Positions 23,077 to 35,397 of a stretch of DNA of 64,000 nucleotides are shown one piece after another. The position numbers and the translations under genes are program-made. The notes under the pieces are model-generated. The model ran no database searches. It saw only the letters and a list, made by a program, of their open reading frames with translations, and was not told where the DNA came from. Position 1 is the stretch's first letter, and the number at the start of each line of letters is the position of its first letter. Origin of the DNA: Paragyromitra xinjiangensis (Eukaryota; Ascomycota; Pezizomycetes; Pezizales; Discinaceae); assembly GCA_038503065.1 (NCBI GenBank), contig JBCAMK010000004.1:819001-883000 (forward strand), written 5' to 3'.

Positions 23077-26053
23077 TCAATACTTCGGCTTAGAACCTTG
23101 CCTAGGGCGTGGTGTGCTCACAACCCTCGTCCATCTAGCGCGACTCTGGTCTCCGCATACTGTAGTGGTATCACCACTCCAACGGGACGTCTTAGGAAGA
23201 AGACCTAAGCTCGGGAGCGGCGATACGCGCTTGGTATTTTCTTCAGCTGCAGCACTATTGCTCGAGCCTATTCGCTTCCTCTTCGTAGGTCTCTGGGAGG
23301 GCTGAACAAAAGCCGGGGCTTGTTGGGTCTCAGGTTCATAGTCCTTATCCTATCGCAACCAGAGTCAGAACATAACACCAGATAGAAAACCCCAAAGTAT
23401 AGAGTCTCACATTTACGTCTTCATCGGCTTCTGGAGAGCGATATCCCTCGGAATCGTCTTCATCAAATTTCTCATTCTCATCCTCGTCCTTATCCCTATC
23501 GTCATTACCGTAACCGTTACAATTACCGCCATCTTCCTCCTTCTCGTCACTATCATTAACGGCGAGTAACCCTGAGTATTCTTTCTCTGGTTCTCTTAAA
23601 TCAGAATCATGTTCTTTGAAGTCCTGCGGTTCAGATTTCTGTCCGCGTCCATCCACCCTATCATCCCCCACCCCAGCCCCAATATCAACTCGCTTAGATC
23701 TAGACCTGTTTTTATTCTCGCCCCCATCCTCTTTTTCCTCTTCGGTAGTATCCCCACTAACATCATGTTCGGTCCCCGTAATTTCGAAATTCTCTCTCTT
23801 TCCTTTTGGTCCCTGCGTTTCTTTATCAACTTGCCCTTCCGCTGAATATTGTAGAGATTGGTCCTTGTTAAATGCGGTGTTAGGATGTTTTTCTTGCTCT
23901 GGGTATCTCTGTACCCCAGGAATAGCCCCTCCCAACACAACGGAGGAGGAACTGAAGCTCATAGGCATAATGGGAAGCGCCGACCGGGGCTGCCATATCA
24001 TACCAATCTCCCACCTACCCTGCACGATGGCGGGACCCTCGAGCAACCAGCGAGGGTGGATAATTGATAAGGGTATAGTGCCACCAGCCCTAACCATGGG
24101 GATAAGGTAATGTTGACAAGGGAGCGCGAATTGGTAAGGAAGAGTGCAATCGCATCTCAGGGGGGAATAGGGTGAAAATTCTATTTCAGGCATGTAAGCG
24201 TTCACAGAATGCAAGTTTTTAGATTCAAAAGAAGACAGACCAGATTCCGGTGTAGCTTGAACAGTCTTCACTGCTTTCTGCCATTCCCCATCCACCGTAT
24301 CCAAAGCAAATATTGTAGTCTTATGAACCAGAAACTTGAAGGCGTGCATATCGAGCCCAATTCTAGTCTTCATTCTGCTCGAAATTTGATCGTGGGCGGT
24401 TTTTAAGGCCAGGTCTTGAATATATCGCATAAAGCACTTCATACTCGCTTCGAGACTTAATTCGGGATTTACCCATTCCTTGATAGCACTGTGATAGCTC
24501 GCATTTCTCTGGGTCGAATAGCAGGCCAGATTTCGTAATCTCGTGGTATAGCATAGAAGAATTTGCTTCTCCCTATGAAGCCAATTCATCCGCACAAAGT
24601 CCTGGTCTACCTCATTGAGGCGATTGAGAAAGTCAGCTCGGGCAGCATCTAGGCCTTCGAGACTAGGCCATTTGATGTATCTCGACAGCAACTCAGAGAT
24701 TTCCTGCTTGGCTTCTTTGGAATAACCACGAGCTGGAATTAATTTGGACTTGATATTCTTTTGCATAGTCCATTCGGGGATCTGGATTACGGAGTCGGTC
24801 GCATACTCCAATAGGGACGCAGTTATCTCAGTTGATGGATATGCCAAAATAACCTCTGGCGGTGGGCAGTTATTCCAGAAAATCTCGCGTAGCTTCATTC
24901 AGCATCAGCATCACAATCCTCTTCACTAAGGAATAGGAATACTTACGCATCGGAAGAGGAAATCAAATGCTGTCTTACTCTCAATCCGAGTAAAGCTGAA
25001 AGCACAGGGAAACGTTGTGTTCGTATTCGTCATACCCACACAGCAGTGAAGAGGAATATTTGCAAGCCTCATAGCAAAACTTGCATCGGGTTGCATAATG
25101 AAGCCAGAAACAAAGCGCCTAGCCATATTAATCATCGTAGGAGTACAAAAAAAAATCTGTTCCAAGACCTTGGGTGGTGATGATGGCCCACCATTGGCGT
25201 CATTATTTTTTTCATTGCCAGCATTCGGTTTTTCAGACCATCGAGTGCGAATGATGAACTTGGCTTGTTCCAAGTATCGCAACATCTCCTTGAGGATAGA
25301 GTCATCATTAGACACTGAGGCCTCTAAGATCTTTCTCTCCCTCTTATTTCGAGCGGCATTATAAAACGTTTTTCGATCAAGGACAAGGTCTTCTCCTCTT
25401 TCCTCCTCATTCTCATGAAGGGTAGCATTATAGGAAACTCCTGCTTCCCTCTTCTCACGGGCTTCAGCTTGAACTCGGATAAAATCTGGATGTCGCTCAA
25501 GATGTCTATGATATGTTAATGGATTCGGTTCCATATGATGGTTATGGTGATTATGAGTGATTCCTAGAACCCATGCCTTCCGACCAGACCCATCCGGCAA
25601 CTTTCTAAATGACACATAGCAGGCAAATGGGCAATTTTGTTTTAAGGTCTAACGAAGCAAACCCATCAGCTACATGTATCCCTTAATAGTTTGCTAGTAC
25701 CACACGCAAAGCTTGAAAGTAACAACTATGAGTTATAGTAATATTCATACCTTAGTAACTCGTTTGCGTTCTCCCTCTTCAATTTTCCGGGTATTCCGCT
25801 GCTTTCCACTGTGGACGCAGTTGATCCGTATCCGACCAGCTTTTTCTGAGCCACTGCCTCTGACAACTAAAAACCCCTGGCAAAAGGCAGCATTTTGCAC
25901 CCTGTCAAAAGCAGCCTCTGGGGTTTCATATACCTCATTCGGAAGCGGTGGTCGCTGTTCATGAACAGGTATTGAATTGACATATCGCTGGAGGACCGGT
26001 ATCAGCGTCGGATCCAAGTCTGGATGAGGCCTCCAGTATTGAGAGCTCTGCAT
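23077..26053 (-). CDS. MULE-transposase-derived protein with FAR1-type and SWIM zinc-binding motifs
   Basis: Four exons, 26053-25751, 25648-24947, 24892-23411 and 23349-23077, all joined in phase 0, give an uninterrupted 919-residue protein. The N-terminus resembles a FAR1 (WRKY-GCM1) DNA-binding domain: YETPEAAFDRVQNAAFCQGF, GRIRINCVHSGKQRN, then across intron 1 NCPFACYVSF and GITHNHHNHH. A MULE-transposase-like core follows, with the first catalytic-type Asp in QPDASF (Asp289). Where active MULE proteins have the second Asp this one reads ILAYPSTEI (residues 350-358), and the usual CxxH near the KN motif reads PEWTMQKNI. A canonical SWIM finger CDC..CQH lies at residues 582-596. The C-terminal 300 residues are acidic and disordered with a basic NLS-like KRKR. 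It may be a domesticated transposase, comparable in architecture to plant FAR1/FHY3, or a recently dead element. Confidence 0.8.
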
Positions 26054-28067
26054 TCTAGCCGATAGATTCACAGAAGGCACAAGATGAGGTGCTTCGACTC
26101 AGCCGTTTGTAGTGGTAGCGGGCTGAGGTATTACGGGCAGTTTTAATATTATAGGTCTTCCTGCTTCAGCTCGCTTGGGCTACTCGCGTTGTAAGCCCTA
26201 AAGAAACGCGTTTGACGTTCAACTTAGCTAAAAGTATAGCTGCCGAGTCCTCCCGCACCCAAAGGTAAATTTAGCACGACAGACGAGCCTCAACAAAAGA
26301 AGGTCGGATTCGGAATCAGTCGAGGGTAGGCTTTGGCTGCATAGCATACGGGCCGTGGTTGCTGAACGCTAGAAGACAAACCTAGCCCTAAGTTATCTGT
26401 CCGATGACTCCCTCGAGTCCTTCTGTTCTGGTTTTGTGTTCGGACAGTCAGATTCTGCCCAAGGATTACCCGGCGTCAGAATCCAGCCTCCAGTGAAACA
26501 CTGGTACCCAGTACAAATCTACCACATTTATTCGAGCCAGGCCTTAACCATAGGTAATGTGAGTCACAGCTAGGTGTCCCTGGTACCTAAATAGCCCATA
26601 AAAATGCTAGAAGGTTCTCCCAAGCCGAAGAAACAACTTCGTGATAGCGCAAATCGGAAACTACATTCTTTGGCTAGACTACATGTAGTCCAGTGGAATT
26701 TTGTTCAGCAGTTCACTTCTGACACCTAGCTTTGATATGTTCAAGGATATTATTACAGTGCTAGTCCCTGCAGAAATGCTGATTGACGCTACTGAAGAGA
26801 CCTATAGGAATACTTTGATGCGTAATCCATAATTTGCACTAGGTTTATTCTTTTTAAAACATGCATGTAGTATGTATCAAAAGTAACGAATTAGAAATAC
26901 TCGACACTTCTAGGTGTGGCTATGGCACTTGTGGCACTACATGTATCCATAATAGCAAGTATTTCTGTTAAGATACCAGAGAATAATACATAACCCTCAA
27001 TATTTCTGTAAAACAAACAAAGCAAAGTCATCAGATATACATGTCTTTGCATATAGACAAATTAAGTACTTAGCTGTAATCTACATTTATTGACGAGCAA
27101 TCTTATTAGACCATACTGTAGCTATAACGTAACTTAGATGCAGATATACATGCAGCCTAAGGAAAAGACGGTTCCCCATACATGTAGCGAGATGGCCACC
27201 GCTCAAGATGGCCACCTCTACCCAGTCAGTCTTATTCTTTACTATCATGAAACCCCTTCAGGCCAAGAAGGTTTTACTCGCACAGCATCACTCGAAAGTT
27301 AAGAGTACCTACTACTAGCGTCCCTATCACAACCCATGGCAATCGCCTACAACTCCACGTCTCTCCCTCCGCACGTATCCCAAGACCACCCACTAATTCT
27401 CGTTACCAGTTCAAGCCGAAACTCCAGAAATTGTACTAAATTTAAAGTAAGGTTTGGCCGCCATTTAAGATCACAGATTAGATTCCAGGTAAATCTCCCA
27501 TTCCTTCGCGTGACAAACTTCCCTAGTTTTGTCCAGCAATCATCCCCTAAGGTTAAGAGTACCTCGCAAATAAGATCACTAGCTTGTGTCTTCAAGAACC
27601 TCCATCACGATTACTGCGTTTTCGTGACGCTAGTGTTTTCTGCTAAAGTAACCTATCAGCACCTCACCATTGATTCTAAATGATCCACCCGTCTATATCC
27701 ATCCCTCTATCTTATTAAGGTTACTGAAACTACTTCCATGCCTTTATTCTACTCTCTGATATGTCGCATTCTACACCTCACGTTCTTCGACCAACAATTC
27801 CAAACTCTCTTGCAGGTGCGATACCCTTGTTCCTAAGTTTAAATATATCATCTCCCTTCACTAGTTGAACTCCTATTGACACCCTTTCAACTGTCTTAAA
27901 GCGCTTGCTCGTTACCGATTACAAAGGTATTCGTTTAATGATTTACATTCAGGCTTAATTACTCATAACCGAGGCACCCCCCAAAAACTCCATTCATAAA
28001 CAATTCCAAAACCATGGAGAACTGCAAGCAAGTCACAACTAAAACAAAAATACTTATTGTCGCAAAA
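26054..28067. other. AT-rich spacer with clustered TACATGTA palindromes
   Basis: About 2 kb with no supported gene. TACATGTA occurs at 26680, 26938 and 27179 (and at 25671 inside the first intron of the neighbouring gene), with several near-matches between. The string GTTAAGAGTACCT occurs near 27298 and again near 27553. A 115-codon frame at 27336-27683 has no recognisable similarity. Confidence 0.5.
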
Positions 28068-30663
28068 TCACGATCTCTCTAACTTCTTCTCGTCCATCTG
28101 TTGCTTCACCTTCACCAGCGAGTCATACAAGCCTAACACCAAACAATAAGCAAACATAAGAACCATAGAAGGAGAATATTATATCATACCTCTTTTATAC
28201 TCCCGGAACTCCAAAATCCTTCTTCCCAAGCGAGCGTGCAGCAGCTTTGGATTCGTCTCCTGGAACCACATGCAGATATTAGAGGCATGTAAAAGCAAAA
28301 CCTTCATTTCCTAGGAAGAGTATTGTTATCCTTACCGTAGTAGCAGCATTGAACCATCCCCTAACCTGCTCCGGCAAAACCTGATCAGTGACTCGAATAA
28401 GTCCCCTGCTCGCAAGATTAAGCCTCGCCCAGCCCTTCGCGGCTTTCGCTTCGCGAGAAATATGGTTCACCCTACACCACCCAATATTAGAAACCACGGA
28501 AACTGGGCAAAACAAAAAATATAAGGCTCACACACCATCCTTCCTTAAACTTTGCACTACTAGCCGTCCATTCATCATACGATAAATCGCTGACGTCCCT
28601 CACAACATAATGCCCAACATATTCAAAACTCTCCTGTGGTATCGTCCCAATTTTCGGCCTACTACAAAATACAGCCCACTCTGTATTAAGTGGTACCGTT
28701 CCCGTGCGGAAGATAAACATCGCGCCGTGAGCGCCCGGCCGTAAAGGATAACAAGGATTTGATTTTCCATTGATACAGAGAAACTGATCAACAGGGAAAA
28801 CTTTGTCGGAGTTTTGCCTGACAACCGTTACGGTACCACGGGGCTTGCCTCCAAGAGCTTTCTGTATATGAATGCGCGAGAAGCGGGTCATTGGATCCGG
28901 GACATTGAGGGCGGGTGGGGGAACCCCAAGCACTCGTATGGATTCCTCTGTCGAGAGTCCACCGGATTGGCGAACTGGCGGCTGTGGCGCTCTGAAGAGA
29001 GGTGGGGCTTTATCAACGTCCATACGTTCCGCTAACTCATCTTCATCGTCATCATCGGATAGAGGAAGGAGTCTTCCTTGACGTATCAATTGTTGATTAT
29101 TTTCCCCCAAGCTTTTTCTCCGTGCATCCTTAGCAGGAGTAGTATAACCAGGAGCCTTCTGCCCTAGAGCAATGTGGTCTTTCTTGATATTCATAACACT
29201 TCTCGTTTCGTCACCGCTCTGGTTAAGTTTGGTTGTGCTGACAGCCACATTGCTGCTCTCAGGCACAGTTTCCGGGCGATAACTTCCATCATCGCTCTCG
29301 TGGAGCTCTGACTTCGGCCTTCGTCTGACCCCCGGGAGAGTCAACAGATCCATATCATCGTCACTCAGCCCTAACCTCAGACGTTCTTTATAATTGATAT
29401 CCATGCGTTTCCGAAGTGAGCGTACTTGCGACGAAGCAGGTGACAAAAGCTGAGGAGTCATTTTAAACGGCCCGGGACACACAGGAACAACATTTTCGAC
29501 AGCACATACCGTCAAAGGCGACAAAATCGGGTCTGGGTTGGACAAAGGAACATCCGAGACACTCATATGATCTGGCATATCTACCTCGATCGACTCCGTC
29601 CCTATCCCGACCCCAACAGGCCAATCTAGAGCCACATCATCAGTCGATATTCCAGCACGCTGAGCAAACTCGTCCCTCAGCGACTGCAGATCTTCAGCGT
29701 TATCGTCCTCATCATCACCATCGGACGAATTGATTATCACTGGCACTGGAGTTTTACTCTTGCGGGTTCGCTTGATGCTAGGCTCGCGGTATGCAGGTTC
29801 GGGCGGGCTAGATAGTCCCGTTGACGTCTCTTTTTTGCGGAGCCGGGGAGTAGGGCTTAGAAGCCGAATTTTTTGCTTTCCTTTCTGCTCTGCAGAGAAC
29901 CGGGGCAGGTTATCTTCATCATCGGTATCCACTACTGCAGGCTCCCGTTCGGCCCCATCGGTCCGAGCACTAGAAGCGTTCCAGAAAGTCAGACGACTTA
30001 CCGTCTCTGAGGGAGTCGGAAGAGCTATTTCAACTTATCAGAACAATTGACATGATAGAGCACTTTATTAAAGCATTGATTGAAACACTTACAAGAGACA
30101 GCTTCGCGAGTAGCCACTGGAGTCAAAGCCTTCCTCCTCACCACGTCCTGATCCGGGAATTTGGTAGACGTCACGGGATCTTCCCTTCGCTGCCCCGAAA
30201 GCATTTCCACAAGACGTCTTTCCTTCTTCTTAGCCTTCGCCATACTCCGCTTATACTTCTCCTTCATCCACCTGCTCTCCATACCGATGATATCCCGTTT
30301 CAAGCATTCGTACCGTGCCTGCTGGGAACGGTGAAAATCCCGCTCTTTCGATTGTAGCTCTTCGATGACATCGCGGATCAAGAGGAGGTCGGATGTAACT
30401 TTACACACTCAAGCATGTTAGGGGGAAGGAAGAAACGGGTATATATAAAAAGCAAACATGAGATCCCCACGTTGGTGGGAAGGTTGCATACATTTCTTAT
30501 CAGGCTCATCCTCCTCGGGTCCACTCGAATCGTGCTCTGAAACAGACGCACGGTGTTTCAATCTCTTCTGCGGACGGAGTCCACCGGGACCTTCGTCAGC
30601 GCTGGATGTGGCAATAGCTCTACTCGACCGTTTCGACCACGATCCTATAATTGTGGGTTCCAT
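28068..30663 (-). CDS. Predicted nuclear protein with a DUF6697-like region
   Basis: Six exons, 30663-30492, 30407-30093, 30024-28536, 28471-28336, 28259-28190 and 28132-28068, join in frame to 748 residues. Residues 1-60 are basic and Ser-rich. A coiled-coil-like, Lys/Arg/Glu-rich segment follows (about 65-130). A long disordered acidic linker with many Ser-Pro and DDDDED stretches runs to about residue 430. A folded-looking region comes next: RFSRIHIQKALGG, then PGAHGAMFIFRTGTVPLNTEWAVFC, FEYVGHYVVRDVSDLSYDEW and FKEGWVNHISREAKAAKGW. This pattern resembles the fungal domain of unknown function DUF6697; I recognise it from memory only. The last two exons encode a short charged helix. No enzymatic motif is visible. 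It lies downstream of DUO1 on the same strand. Confidence 0.7.
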
Positions 30664-31409
30664 AGCGCTTTACGGTAAAAAGGCCAGAACAAAAACTGCT
30701 GGTGAGAGGCGAATTGGAGAAAAGGAAAGCCAGAAAACTGCCAATCTTAAGCCACTGTAACGAATAGGCAAAGCAGGCAAGTCGGCGGATAGATAAATAG
30801 GCGCAACACAAGTACGCGGCGAGAAGACGTTTTATTAAGACCCAAAACCTTGGATGGATGGAAAGGTGGCGTAAATCCTGCTGAGGCGAGAAAACCACGA
30901 GGTCACTAGGCGCGCGCTGCGGCGAATAGAGTTACACGCGATACCAACGTGTGGGGTAGCAGAAGCAGGCAGGCAGCGGGAGTACCGCCACGAGGACCCC
31001 TGCCTGCTGCAAGCGGCCCGCCCCCGTGTCGCACCAATGTGGCTATCCCAAGGTTTATCAATATATCCAGGTTTAATCTTGAAACTCCAAACATGTAACT
31101 TCAACGTTCCATAGATCGTTCACATACATATGTGTGTGTGCTGGTTCGGGACTTTAACCATATCTAGGTCTTGGGGAAGTTCGGTATCATAGTTAGGCAG
31201 CCATTTTCCACGTTCTGTTATCTATTTCGAGACGCACCCTGCTAGGAGGCAAGTCCAGCAGGGGGAAAAAAAATATGAAACTCCCATGTTTTTATCCAAC
31301 GGTAAAAACTCCCCTTTCAATGGGACGAGCGATTCCCGGGTTCTCTCTCGAAAATATGTTCATGAATCCAACATCTATCACCCTGAATGCGTGCTCCGCC
31401 TCCCCATCA
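30664..31409. other. spacer between DUO1 and the DUF6697-like gene
   Basis: About 750 bp. It contains a GC-rich nested inverted repeat at 30964-31008 (see findings). No gene seen; the first part is the promoter of the DUF6697-like gene. Confidence 0.5.
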
Positions 31410-32174
31410 CTATCTTACAGCCCTCCCTCGACCACGAGTACCTCCAATCCCTCTCCCAATTCCCCCCCGCGTCGTTCTCGAATCTGCCGAGCCCCTCGTC
31501 CCAGTCCCAGACAATGGCGGAGGCGCCGCAATCCTCGATCCCCCCACTCCACCTCGGGATCCCGTTGATCCAGTCCTTCTCGTCCCCCTCAAACCTCTTG
31601 TAGGGGTTGGTCTCCTTTCAGCCGCTGCTTTCCTTGCTTCTGCTGCTGAAGCTTCCCTCTCCCTCTCCGCTACTCGCTCTCGCTCATGTTCCCGACGTCG
31701 TTCGGCTTCTTGTGCCTTGTGGGCCGATTCTGCCTCGATGTCATCAAGGTCCTGTGTGGCGCCTTGCCAGTGCCCAGACAGGAGCAGCCGTTGCGTGTGT
31801 TCTGTTTGGCTCAAGATACGGATCCATAGGTCGAGCAGGGTATTAGCAGACGCAACGGTAGAGGAGACTGTCTGTAGAGCCGAGATAAACGCGCGGGTGT
31901 TGCATCAGTGGTTGTTTCGCAATAAAAATAGAATTCGGGTGAAAATGATGTAACCACAGGGAAACCCTACCTCCATATTCTCTTTAGCCTTCTCGAGAGA
32001 AGCAACCACACCTTCGATAACGGTGTTGATCTTGTGCACACCGGCCAATTCTGCTCGGAGGGCTTCCTCGCGCGCGTCCTGGTCTACGACGGAGCCGATA
32101 GCTCGTGGCTTGTCGGTATCGTGGCTGCTCACCTGCAGCTCGGAGAGGCGGAGGACGTCTTCTTCGTCGGCCAT
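31410..32174 (-). CDS. DUO1: DASH complex subunit Duo1
   Basis: Outer kinetochore protein of the fungal DASH/Dam1 complex, which couples chromosomes to spindle microtubules. Two exons, 32174-31971 and 31871-31410, give 221 residues. The conserved core ALRAELAGVHKINTVIEGV, ASLEKAKENMETVSSTVASA and LLDLWIRILSQTEHTQRLLL spans the intron in phase 0 and is the Duo1 signature. A long charged helix rich in Ala/Glu/Arg follows. The C-terminal 60 residues are basic and Gly/Arg-rich (GIGRGIGGTRGRGRAVR), plausibly microtubule-binding. The ATG at 32174 starts MADEEDVLRL. The intron is 99 bp. No other DASH subunit lies in the window. Confidence 0.88.
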
Positions 32175-33518
32175 GGTCACAGTAGCCGCAGGTGGGGTGA
32201 AATTAGGTGGGGGTTGGTTGGGGAGCTGCGGTATCGATTTTAGGTTCGGGAACGTGGCTTGGCGGGCTTGGCGAGAGCTAGATCATGCAAGATGGCTCGG
32301 TTGCTGAGAGCCCTCGACCCCGAAAACGGCAAATTGACCTCCCCAACCCAGATTTACTGACAACCCCTAGCCTCGTCGTTCGTTTGCTCTAGATAAATAG
32401 GGGGTTTGGTTGAGTTCTCTCAGTCAATCAAGAGCGAATATATTGGCTGGTAGTTTTAACTAAGAACTGATCACTCCTTGTCTAACACACATGACTATAG
32501 GGTCAACTCTGGGTGTTTAATTTCACAATATAGTTGATCAAGCTTATCACAAAATCCACATTTAAACTAGGCCATAAGCTAGAAGGAAATTGAGTGTTTA
32601 TGTAGGGTTTAGATCTTGCTCGATCAACATGTGCATTACTTTCTCATAGCCCTGACTGAGTACAGAATCCGGTGATCTTTGCCTCTTAGGCGTGATCAAA
32701 AGCGCCGTTGTGTCGATGCATTTAATTCTTGAAGTAGTTTAACAGATTGAGCGAGTCACGAGGCCGAGTGACGACCAACCACACCACCTATCTCAGCTCC
32801 GCTTTCTACTAAACCATTGCCTACTCATTCCAGCAGCGTTTTACCATACATTAACTGGGGTTTGATAAACAAGACAAGATACCTGAACGGCGCCACTACA
32901 TTCCTCAAGGGAAGATAACGACGGACATGAAGGATTTCGCTGCGAACCTTGATGGGGGACCCCAGGTTACATGTAATATCCCTTCAAGCATTGCACCAAC
33001 TACAGCTTGCAGAGTGGAAGAACACCTAAAGCCAAATCTTGCCCGCCAGGAGCTATGTCAGAAGCCGGGGGTAGATATCAAAAAGTAAATGAAGTGATTC
33101 GAGAGATAGCTTTTCCTGAGAAGCACATCTAAGGTGAAAGAGGATCTTTGAACAACCTTCGCGCCACGTGATGCATGACGAAGGAAGGTGTAGCTGTATC
33201 TCTTAAGCTGGTGAAGCTGCCAACGAGTTTGGTGGCTAGGTGCAAGGTCTCATTTCGGCACACGAAACCCCATATCTAGCTAGGACCCTTCTCGACACAG
33301 TAAGATTATCTATTTTCTACCTGATCGAGGTTGACATATTTGGCAACCTCTTACCACAAGCATGAGGGATAGCAGATATCTTGCTTCTTTTCTTTTTACT
33401 CATTTTCATCGCCATCTCGACGTCCACTTGTAGGATTTACGAATACCCTTCATCGATCATCTTCCTTCCAATCAACGTCTCTCCCTACCACTTTACCGAG
33501 TATCTTCACAGCTTCATC
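32175..33518. other. gene-poor spacer
   Basis: About 1.3 kb upstream of DUO1 with no supported gene. One TACATGTA palindrome at 32968-32975. Confidence 0.55.
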
Positions 33519-34227
33519 ATGGTTCTAAAATCCGCACGCATTGCCGGTGCTGCAGCCTATTGCCGTAGAGTCAACTTCAGCCACCAACCTATGATGTGCC
33601 ACTGCCGTAACATCTCTTCTCAACAGGGGGGCCAGGACAGCATGAAACACCGGGGCTGAACTGGAAGGGTTCTTCGGATACCGCTAAACTTAACGAGGCA
33701 TTCACGCTTTTGCATGTATTTCTTTCGGTAAGCTATGAAAACTAACTCCAGCTTAGAGAATTGTGGTGCTCGGGACAAAGCTTCATTGGAGGATTAGGGG
33801 CTTAGAGAAAAACGACAATTCATAGATCAGGTTGTTGGTTATAATCGTTATAGCCTTTGTGCATCGTCTACCGCGCGAATTCTAGCTTTATCTATACTAA
33901 CAAAATCACTAGACCCTACTTCTGCCAGTTTAAAACCAGCATAATCAGAGGCAGCCCGTCGAAAATCTCAAGGCCGAGATGTTGGCAATCAATCAGGATA
34001 GCGAGGTGAAATTAATGGCTGAAGTTAAGAAACCGGCGGCCAATATCAAAAAAACCAAGGGCGAAGCTCAAGGATTTACCGCCTCAAGGCTGGAATACAA
34101 TAATAGGAAAATAGGCTTACAGCTGTCTTCCGTTTGTTCCCCTCTTGCTCCCTGCGGCGGAGTCTTTCTTGCTATACTAATAGTTTTATCGATAACACAA
34201 GTAGTCTCTAGCTTTAGACTAGTTTAG
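33519..34227 (+). pseudogene. small candidate gene with apparent +1/-1 frameshift at a G run
   Basis: An ATG at 33519 opens a basic, Ser/Ala-rich N-terminus resembling a mitochondrial presequence (MVLKSARIAGAAAYCRR). The frame stops at 33659. Immediately after a six-G run at 33626-33631 another frame continues with protein-like sequence (LNWKGSSDTAKLNEAFTLL) up to a donor GTAAGC at 33728. An acceptor at 33948 in the same phase leads to a charged stretch (RQPVENLKAEMLAINQDSEV) and a frame open to 34227. The two halves fit one gene if the G run differs by one base. It may be a decayed gene, a sequencing error or chance. I recognise no homologue. Confidence 0.3.
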
Positions 34228-35397
34228 ATGTAGGATTAGCTTTTTTTAATGTCATTTCTGCCTTCTGAAACCCTGTTGTCTCGTGGCTGAGGTATCAGCT
34301 GGGAGCCTGAATCTTCTATACAAGCCCCTTATACGCAATACAACCGCTCCTGAGGGGACAACGAATAGGGGGGCTTCAACCAAAAACACGTGAGAGTCTA
34401 CCATAGTGATCTAGGATCCATGAGTGATGATCAATGAAAGTGTAAGAAGTTGAGATACCCGGTGAGATCTCCATCTGGGCCTGGCAAGGCTGCGCCCCGC
34501 GGGTGAGTTGGACGATTTTTCTTGGGATGGGTCGTCGTTATCGATAAACATGGGTGCCACAAATTCAACGCCAGATCAGAACACGACGAGGATCACTTTG
34601 TCCAGAAGCGTCCGAGGAGCGCAAATATAACAAGTTTCTCAACCCAATTTACCCCAATCCGTCCCAATTTACAAGTCCAAGCCATGAATTACAACGGTTA
34701 TCAGTAGATGACTATTGATACATGCATCAGCAAATATTGGTCATGGTAGCAATGCAATATTATAATGCATCGTGTGTAACAATTTATGGGCATCAATGCT
34801 CTACTAGCAGAACATCCATAACCCTACCAACATACTAGTAGAAGCTTTACTGATCCCCGAATGGTTCCAATCATAGGTAAATTTATGTACGATATTGGTT
34901 TAACCGCCACTAACTACGCACATCTCGGGAGCGTGACAGGCGTCAAGCGAAACGAAACCGTAAACATGTAACTGAGAACGGTTGTTGTTGCCTATTGTTG
35001 TCGTTGCTACCGTTTTAGGCAATCAACACTGCCATTCAACAGGGAATCCAGCCACTTGTTTTTGTCCCACAACAACACAACAACACAGTTCCTCCAGTCA
35101 CGCTCTCACGCTTTCCCTTCTGACCTCTTCACCTACACACGTCCTTCGCCTCAAAGCCCCGTGCGAATTTCGTCACTTGCATTTTCTATTTTCTATTTTT
35201 TGCTTCTCGCTCATTGCTCACTCTGTTCTTCGTGTTCTTTACGCGTCGTAGCCAATCGCTCTTTTTCTCACAACCGTTACCCTCCTTCGTTTCGCTTCTA
35301 TCTCAGGGGTTCGCGTTCGTCGTTCCCCTCAGCTCACATACCTTCAATAGACAAACACCTAGGGCTTAAACACTTAACCACAACGACCTAATTCACT
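34228..35397. other. promoter and leader region of the acidic repeat protein gene
   Basis: About 1.2 kb. The last 400 bp are pyrimidine-rich with CT and CAC runs, typical of a fungal 5' leader. No gene seen in the first 750 bp. Confidence 0.5.

Noticed and set aside
27336..27683. 115-codon plus-strand frame
   Set aside because: No motif, no intron support and Ser/Val/Arg composition typical of non-coding DNA here.
21492..28067. terminal inverted repeats flanking the MULE-derived gene
   Set aside because: Compared the two flanks by eye for reverse-complement matches and found only short chance strings; a computed self-comparison would be decisive.
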